From NCBI GenBank assembly GCA_964558295.1, contig CAZLDQ010000195.1:1-10787 (forward strand): DNA of 10,787 bases. Direction: 5' to 3'. Position numbers and translations under genes: made by a program. Below, one piece after another: positions 7,116 to 10,787 of this stretch. The notes beneath the pieces were generated by a model that was not told the origin of the DNA, did not search any database, and saw nothing but the letters and a program-made list of their open reading frames with translations. This DNA comes from JBDKTH01 sp964558295 (GTDB lineage Bacteria > Planctomycetota > Planctomycetia > Pirellulales > Thermoguttaceae). Position 1 is the stretch's first letter, and every line of letters begins with the position of its first letter.

Positions 7116-7196
7116 TCAAATGATGGTAAAGTTTGTCGTCCTGCCCATGGAAAACCAGGAAGACACGCGTTGTGTTTCGGACCTTCTGAAGTACAT
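7116..7196 (-). CDS. Possible 26-codon leader ORF before ribE
   Basis: The minus-strand ATG at 7196 opens a 26-codon frame (M-Y-F-R-R-S-E-T-Q-R ... N-F-T-I-I) that ends in TGA at 7118-7116, just 9 nt before the ribE ATG. It is preceded at a 9-nt spacing by AAGGAGGAGG, the best Shine-Dalgarno on that strand in this window. Its stop codon is part of the TTGAGG that would serve as the ribE ribosome binding site, so translation of the two could be coupled. The peptide resembles nothing I know. Short ORFs arise easily by chance, so this is tentative. Confidence 0.33.
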   Translation of the reverse strand: MYFRRSETQRVSSWFSMGRTTNFTII

Positions 7197-7205
7197 AACG
7201 GATTT

Positions 7206-7215
7206 CCTCCTCCTT
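7206..7215 (-). promoter_or_regulatory. Strong Shine-Dalgarno AAGGAGGAGG
   Basis: On the minus strand AAGGAGGAGG lies 9 nt before the ATG of the 26-codon leader ORF, within a longer purine tract. The real genes here mostly lack such a strong site. It could equally be a low-complexity purine run or an mRNA 5'-UTR element with no peptide made. Confidence 0.4.
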
Positions 7216-7304
7216 TTTCCTCTTCCCGGACACCCTTGGCAAGCCTTTTGCAAGAATAAATGGCTTCATAAATCTGGGGGGGCCATGGTTGTAGCCAGTC
7301 GCAG

Positions 7305-7325
7305 GGAATCGGTAATCGTAATCAG
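7305..7325. repeat. Short heptamer repeat D (GKAATCG)
   Basis: GGAATCG and GTAATCG are adjacent 7-mers (7305-7318), followed by TAATCAG. There are only two good units, but period and style match the longer arrays. It lies about 140 nt upstream of the eno start. Confidence 0.45.
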
Positions 7326-7343
7326 TTGGGGGAGTTTTGAGAA

Positions 7344-7360
7344 GGATGGGACACCCATCC
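7344..7360. repeat. Perfect hairpin GGATGGG-ACA-CCCATCC
   Basis: Seven-base arms pair perfectly around a 3-nt loop, about 105 nt upstream of the eno ATG. If transcription starts upstream of it, the stem would lie in the eno 5' UTR. It may be a REP-like intergenic palindrome; no T-run follows on either strand. Confidence 0.55.
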
Positions 7361-7465
7361 CGAGCCAATTCTCTACGACCCGCTAGCCAATCTGCACTCC
7401 ATCGGTCACAATATTTCGCTTCAAGACAGCGTTCAAAGAACCTCTTCAGGAAGGATGCAAAGCCT

Positions 7466-8749
7466 ATGAGTTCGACAATTGTTGACATCCGTGGACGTGA
7501 AATCCTTGATAGCCGTGGCAACCCCACCGTCGAGGTAGATGTATATCTGGCCGATGGCTCCTTTGGTCGGGCGGCCGTCCCGAGCGGTGCTAGCACTGGT
7601 GTCCATGAGGCGTGGGAACTGCGGGACGGTGACAAGGGGCGTTACCTTGGCAGGGGGGTATTGCAGGCTGTCGAAAATGTCAACGACAAGCTGGCCAACG
7701 AGTTGTGCGGGATGGACGCCCTCGATCAGGTCGCGCTGGACCGCCGCATGATCGAGTTGGACGGCACGGAGAACAAGAAGAATCTCGGCGCGAATGCCAT
7801 CCTCGGCGTTTCGATGGCCGTGGCTCACGCGGCTGCCAACTTCACCAACCAGCCGCTGTTCCGTTACCTCGGCGGCGCCGGCGCCCGGATCCTCCCCGCC
7901 CCGATGATGAACATCATCAACGGGGGGGCCCATGCCGACAACGACGTCGACGTGCAAGAGTTCATGATCATGCCCTTGGGGTTTGACTCCTTCCACGAGG
8001 CGATCCGCTGCGGCGCTGAAGTCTTTCACAACCTCAAGAAGGTTTTGAAGGCCAAGAAGCTTTCGACGAACGTCGGCGACGAAGGCGGGTTTGCCCCCAA
8101 CCTGAAGAGCAACGCCGAAGCTCTGGAAGTGATCAAGGAAGCTGTCGGTGAGGCCGGGTATGAACTGGGCCGCCAGGTTTTCATCGCCTTGGACGTTGCC
8201 GCCAGCGAGATGTACAACGCCGATAAGAAGGTTTACACGGTCGACGGCAAGCAAATCCCGTCCGATGGCCTGATCGATCTGTTGGCCTCTTGGGTCGAGA
8301 AGTATCCGATCGTTTCGATTGAGGACGGCTGCGCCGAAGACGACTGGGACGGCTGGAAGAAGCTCACCGAGAAGCTCGGCTCGAAGATTCAGTTGGTCGG
8401 CGACGACCTGTTCGTGACCAACACCAAGCGGCTTCAGCAGGGCATCGACCAGGGCGTGGCCAACAGCATCCTGATCAAGGTCAACCAGATCGGCACGATC
8501 ACCGAGACGAACGAGTCGATCGAAATGGCCCGCCGCGCCGGCTACTCCGCCGTGACCAGCCACCGCAGCGGCGAGACCGAAGACTCGACCATCGCCGACT
8601 TGGCCGTGGCGATGGGGACTGGGCAGATCAAGACCGGTTCCGCTTCTCGCACCGACCGGATGGCCAAGTACAACCAGCTCCTGCGGATCGAAGAGATCCT
8701 CGGTGAAGCGGCCGTCTACGGCGGCTCGATGTTCCCGAAGAAGCGGTAG
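7466..8749 (+). CDS. eno: Enolase (phosphopyruvate hydratase)
   Basis: Enolase interconverts 2-phosphoglycerate and phosphoenolpyruvate in glycolysis and gluconeogenesis, and in many bacteria also binds the RNA degradosome. The 427-aa length is typical. Visible landmarks: the mobile loop S-G-A-S-T-G (40-45), H156 in G-G-A-H-A-D-N, the proton-transfer Glu206 (G-D-E-G-G-F-A-P), metal ligands Asp243, Glu286 (S-I-E-D-G) and Asp313 (G-D-D-L-F-V-T-N), the signature I-L-I-K-V-N-Q-I-G-T with catalytic Lys338, S-H-R-S-G-E-T-E-D, and Lys389 in Q-I-K-T-G. The ATG at 7466 starts the conserved S-S-T-I-V-D-I-R-G-R-E-I-L-D-S-R-G; the frame is open 43 codons further up, but that part is not enolase. GGAAGGA lies about 11 nt upstream. 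A heptamer array and then a strong terminator follow the stop. Confidence 0.97.
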   Translation: MSSTIVDIRGREILDSRGNPTVEVDVYLADGSFGRAAVPSGASTGVHEAWELRDGDKGRYLGRGVLQAVENVNDKLANELCGMDALDQVALDRRMIELDGTENKKNLGANAILGVSMAVAHAAANFTNQPLFRYLGGAGARILPAPMMNIINGGAHADNDVDVQEFMIMPLGFDSFHEAIRCGAEVFHNLKKVLKAKKLSTNVGDEGGFAPNLKSNAEALEVIKEAVGEAGYELGRQVFIALDVAASEMYNADKKVYTVDGKQIPSDGLIDLLASWVEKYPIVSIEDGCAEDDWDGWKKLTEKLGSKIQLVGDDLFVTNTKRLQQGIDQGVANSILIKVNQIGTITETNESIEMARRAGYSAVTSHRSGETEDSTIADLAVAMGTGQIKTGSASRTDRMAKYNQLLRIEEILGEAAVYGGSMFPKKR

Positions 8750-8751
8750 GT

Positions 8752-8814
8752 AGTACGCAGTACACAGTACGCAGTACACAGTACGCAGTACACAGTACAC
8801 AGTACACAGTACGC
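8752..8814. repeat. Heptamer tandem array E (9 units of AGTACRC)
   Basis: Nine contiguous, perfectly phased units of AGTACGC or AGTACAC occupy exactly 63 nt; variation is confined to the sixth base. The order of the sixth base is G,A,G,A,G,A,A,A,G, so the first six units form a 14-nt dimer repeat. It begins two bases after the eno stop and ends before the terminator, so it should be part of the eno 3' UTR. It has no spacers, so it is not a CRISPR. Confidence 0.92.
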
Positions 8815-8825
8815 GGAAGTTGCTG

Positions 8826-8857
8826 AAAGACGGGGGACGCAAGTCCCCCGTTTGCTT
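8826..8857 (+). terminator. Rho-independent terminator of eno
   Basis: ACGGGGGAC (8830-8838) and GTCCCCCGT (8843-8851) form a perfect 9-bp stem closed by the stable GNRA-type tetraloop GCAA, preceded by GAAAG and followed by TTGCTTT. The T-tract is interrupted, so efficiency is uncertain. It also resembles the GC-rich intergenic palindromes elsewhere in this window. Confidence 0.75.
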
Positions 8858-9304
8858 TGCGATCCTTGTCTCGAATGAATTCTGACGGACAAGATCGGTA
8901 ACGCCTGGGGGCGACCGTGGGGCGGCAGGGGCTCGAAAACGTAGAACATGCCGAGCGAGTCGAAACGCTTCGTGCTGTACACCCCCCGACGGAAAAATGC
9001 AGGCTAGAAATTGGGCCAGCCTATCGGTTAAGCTCATCGGTGGCGAAGTGCCCCTTCGCGGTAGTTGTTGTTTGACAATTCGGTCGCCCCTTAGAAGGAA
9101 GCGGATTGCGTTTCATACAGATTGCTTGCTTGGGTGAGCCACAAGTCCCCCCGCAGAATCTATTCCGTGACAGAAAACGCCATCTGTTGAAGAAAACGTG
9201 CGTCTGTGGGCGGCGCAAACGGCATCCAAAGTTGCAGGCACCCGTCCGCTTGGGCCTACCGTTCCATCCCCTTGCGTCCGTTCCTCGCTCCCTGCCACCG
9301 ACTG
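8858..9304. other. Gene-free stretch, nothing recognised
   Basis: About 450 nt with no ORF that reads like a protein, no tRNA-like elements and no recognised RNA family motif. It contains a TTGACA at about 9073 without a good -10 partner, and a small hairpin GCGAAG-TGCCC-CTTCGC at 9043-9059. It might hold an sRNA, a decayed gene or a long 5' region of the next gene. Confidence 0.5.
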
Positions 9305-9346
9305 TTTACACCCCACGGTAAACGGTGTAGGATCAATGCAAAGGAG
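9305..9346 (+). promoter_or_regulatory. Putative sigma70-type promoter, dyad and RBS
   Basis: TTTACA (9305-9310, five of six -35 bases) and TAGGAT (9328-9333, four of six -10 bases) are separated by exactly 17 nt. AAGGAG at 9341-9346 then lies 8 nt before the ATG at 9355. Two inverted repeats overlap the promoter: GTTTAC/GTAAAC (9304-9309, 9318-9323) and TACACC/GGTGTA (9307-9312, 9324-9329). The second spans the -35 and -10, a plausible repressor site. Confidence 0.45.
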
Positions 9347-9354
9347 CAACTCGA

Positions 9355-9885
9355 ATGACGATCTTTCTAGAATCTCCGATGCCGGTCATCTTCATCGGCA
9401 TCGCTCTGGAAGCCGTGCTCGGCGTGATGTTGTTTACGACGCGGCGCGGCCTGCTCGTGGCACCGATGGTTGGCGTGTTGCTTCTGGTCGTCGGTGGCGT
9501 GTGGCTGGAACGGGCGTATGTCACCGAGACCGAACGCGTGGAAGCCACCTTGGATGAGATCGCCGCGGCGCTGAAAACCAACGACCTGGCCAAAGTGCAA
9601 AGCTTCCTGGCCCCTACGGCCCAGCAGACGCGCCAACGTGCCGCCTGGGCCTTGGGACTCGTCGAGGTGACCGACGCCAAGATTCGCAACCTGACGATCA
9701 CGATCAACCACCTGACCAGCCCACCGACCGCTGAAGCGAAATTCGACGGGATCATCTTCTTCCGTGGCAAGACGATCAGCGTCGGCCATGACCGCTATCC
9801 GGCCACCTTTACGGTCGAGTTGGAACAAGACGGCGACCGTTGGTTGGTTACCGACCACTTCGAATATGAGCAAGTGTCGCTCTGA
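9355..9885 (+). CDS. Small two-TM membrane protein with C-terminal soluble domain
   Basis: I do not recognise this 176-aa protein. It has two hydrophobic helices (about 10-28 and 33-50) joined by a short loop with Arg30-Arg31. By the positive-inside rule the loop would be cytoplasmic and the C-terminal part outside (inference). Residues 57-87 look helical (E-T-E-R-V-E-A-T-L-D-E-I-A-A-A-L), followed by a beta-rich region ending F-T-V-E-L-E-Q-D-G-D-R-W-L-V-T-D-H-F-E-Y-E. That helix-then-sheet order with a final D-G-x-W-x-V strand is reminiscent of NTF2/SnoaL-like domains, but this is only a resemblance. It has a good RBS (AAGGAG) and its own putative promoter. It converges on the next gene with a 9-nt gap, so both transcripts must end within or beyond each other. 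Confidence 0.8.
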   Translation: MTIFLESPMPVIFIGIALEAVLGVMLFTTRRGLLVAPMVGVLLLVVGGVWLERAYVTETERVEATLDEIAAALKTNDLAKVQSFLAPTAQQTRQRAAWALGLVEVTDAKIRNLTITINHLTSPPTAEAKFDGIIFFRGKTISVGHDRYPATFTVELEQDGDRWLVTDHFEYEQVSL

Positions 9886-9894
9886 CCGCTCCGC

Positions 9895-10398
9895 TCATTC
9901 GTTTTCCGTGTCCCTGCCGTATGGTGTTGGTTGGGACCCCGGGGCAGGATAGAAGAACGGATAGCCGTAGTAGGGCCAAGGGGGGTTGCGGAGCCGACCG
10001 AGGCCGTAGGGATTTACCCAGGCGCCGTACGGATCGGTCCAGGGGCCTTGAGGATTGCCCCAGGGACCAAACGGGGTAGCACCCTCGCGGAACGGATAGA
10101 GCCATTCGCCGTAAGGACGGATCGAATCTCCTTTGCCCCAGGTTTCGACCAAATGCAAATGATCGGCGCTATTGCCGGTGCGAATCGCCATGTGATTGTG
10201 GCGATAGACGCTCAACTCGTAAGTCGGATCGACCGTAGCGAACGGCGTGGCTGCCTTGGCGTATTGAACGACCCGCTGGCCGGTCGCCGGATCGTGGCTG
10301 TAGCGTGAAGGGGAAAAGATCCACGCCGCGTCAGCCGCGGTGGTCGCGGCGGCGACCATTGCCACGGCGGCGGCCAGAGTTCCTAGATGCCGTCTCAT
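9895..10398 (-). CDS. Secreted Pro/Trp/Tyr-rich protein with heptapeptide repeats
   Basis: The function of this 167-aa protein is unknown. It starts with a clear signal peptide: M-R-R, an Ala-rich hydrophobic core, and a cleavage site A-D-A|A after residue 24, so it is exported. A first part (25-95) holds Y-R-H-N-H-M and D-H-L-H-L-V-E-T-W. The C-terminal part is rich in Gly, Pro, Trp and Tyr, with four copies of a 7-residue motif x-G-x-W-x-x-P: Y-G-E-W-L-Y-P (96-102), F-G-P-W-G-N-P (110-116), Q-G-P-W-T-D-P (117-123), Y-G-A-W-V-N-P (124-130). The last three are tandem. Such compositions suggest an extended, aromatic-rich surface or envelope protein (inference). The ATG at 10398 is chosen because the signal peptide begins there; no clear Shine-Dalgarno is visible. 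Confidence 0.82.
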   Translation of the reverse strand: MRRHLGTLAAAVAMVAAATTAADAAWIFSPSRYSHDPATGQRVVQYAKAATPFATVDPTYELSVYRHNHMAIRTGNSADHLHLVETWGKGDSIRPYGEWLYPFREGATPFGPWGNPQGPWTDPYGAWVNPYGLGRLRNPPWPYYGYPFFYPAPGSQPTPYGRDTENE

Positions 10399-10480
10399 GG
10401 GGAGCCAACTTTCTCGGTTTTTACCAACACTTTGACCGACCGAGCACCCGGCTCACCCTCCGTGTATTGTTCCGGGGCGC

Positions 10481-10787
10481 CTAGTTGGGACGTTCGACCA
10501 TCAACTGTTCGGTTTGTGGGTCATACACATACCGATGCCCTTCCGGCAATTGGGGCAGATTGATGGCATTCTCCTTGATGATCTTCTGCATGAACTCGTC
10601 ATGCGACTTCGGCCCGCTTCCGTTGGTCGCCTTGTAGAGATTCATGGCTTGAGGGATCTGGATTTCAAAGGCGACTCGCTCGCGGGCCCCGAAGTAAGCG
10701 GCCACCGGCGTGGTGACCAAGCCTGCTTCGTAGTTCCGCCCCTTCTTGCCGACGCAAAACTTGGCCTCCTCTCGAACTACGTTCTCG
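10481..10787 (-). CDS. 3' part of a gene of unknown function (cut by window edge)
   Basis: The frame is open to the window edge, giving 101 visible C-terminal residues; the true start is outside. A TTG at 10720 could serve as a start, but the upstream codons read like protein (V-R-E-E-A-K-F-C-V-G-K-K-G-R-N-Y-E-A-G-L), so it is treated as partial. The visible part continues V-A-F-E-I-Q-I-P-Q-A-M-N-L-Y-K-A and G-P-K-S-H-D-E-F-M-Q-K-I-I, ending P-E-G-H-R-Y-V-Y-D-P-Q-T-E-Q-L-M-V-E-R-P-N. The last segment resembles the tails of planctomycete pseudopilin-like or short conserved proteins I recall, without a known function. The 82-nt gap to the next minus-strand gene has no strong terminator. Confidence 0.72.
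   Translation of the reverse strand, partial: ENVVREEAKFCVGKKGRNYEAGLVTTPVAAYFGARERVAFEIQIPQAMNLYKATNGSGPKSHDEFMQKIIKENAINLPQLPEGHRYVYDPQTEQLMVERPN

Larger units (their letters stand above)
7107..7465. promoter_or_regulatory. Divergent intergenic region between ribE and eno
   Basis: This 359-nt gap separates two divergently transcribed genes and must hold both promoters. On the minus strand it contains a polypurine Shine-Dalgarno and a small ORF before ribE. On the plus strand there is an AT-rich patch (about 7247-7275, with TTGCAA and CATAAA-like elements but poor spacing), a short heptamer repeat, a perfect hairpin, and GGAAGGA about 11 nt before the eno start. No promoter match is strong enough to place a transcription start. 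Confidence 0.5.

Noticed and set aside
7107..7330. FMN riboswitch upstream of ribE
   Set aside because: The conserved AGG-GGGCAGG and CCGAC/GGCGGT blocks are not seen on the minus strand.
8752..8814. CRISPR array
   Set aside because: Contiguous 7-nt units with no spacers and no cas genes nearby.
7433..9037. 534-codon open frame antisense to eno
   Set aside because: Covers enolase and the heptamer array, which translates to a Cys/Tyr/Val repeat; no protein-like sequence.
9073..9110. Promoter based on TTGACA at about 9073
   Set aside because: No acceptable -10 element at 16-18 nt; the nearest candidate TTAGAA is too close.
9090..9120. SRP RNA-like GAAGGAAGC segment
   Set aside because: The flanking conserved loop sequence and pairing stem of bacterial SRP RNA are missing.

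Overview
The window looks like a chromosomal segment of a high-GC planctomycete, most likely from the Pirellulales or a related order. This is inferred from three things: the protein style (a Dxs with E-S-H and Y-P-K-A variants, short secreted Pro/Trp/Tyr-rich proteins, a lipoprotein with a transglutaminase-like domain), weak Shine-Dalgarno sequences before many genes, and short intergenic direct repeats of a kind I recall from planctomycete genomes. No phage, transposon, CRISPR, tRNA or rRNA was seen.

Layout. 1-1742: an upstream region ending in a heptamer repeat array, then a plus-strand lipoprotein with a C-terminal transglutaminase-like domain. It converges, with an 18-nt gap, on a minus-strand block covering 7106-1761. 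In transcription order that block is ribE (riboflavin synthase), rsmA (16S rRNA dimethyladenosine transferase), a 75-aa protein of unknown function, xseB (exonuclease VII small subunit), ispA (farnesyl diphosphate synthase) and dxs (DXP synthase). ribE/rsmA and ispA/dxs are tightly coupled, and the remaining junctions are 80-170 nt. 7107-7465 is a divergent regulatory region holding a possible 26-codon leader ORF before ribE. 7466-8749 is eno (enolase, plus strand), followed by a second heptamer array and a strong hairpin terminator. 8858-9304 has no recognisable gene. 9305-9885 is a putative promoter and a small two-TM protein (plus strand). 9895-10398 is a secreted protein with heptapeptide repeats (minus strand), and 10481-10787 is the 3' part of a further minus-strand gene that runs off the window.

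Most of the genes are housekeeping. dxs and ispA make the first committed MEP-pathway intermediate and the C15 prenyl diphosphate. xseB beside ispA-dxs is a common bacterial arrangement, but xseA is absent here. Enolase is glycolytic.

I see no convincing new multi-gene system. The most unusual signal is a set of short tandem or direct repeats with a period of 7 or 14 nt but a different sequence at each locus. They lie in most of the longer gaps and sometimes touch gene boundaries: just before a start codon, across the rsmA stop codon, and directly after the eno stop codon.
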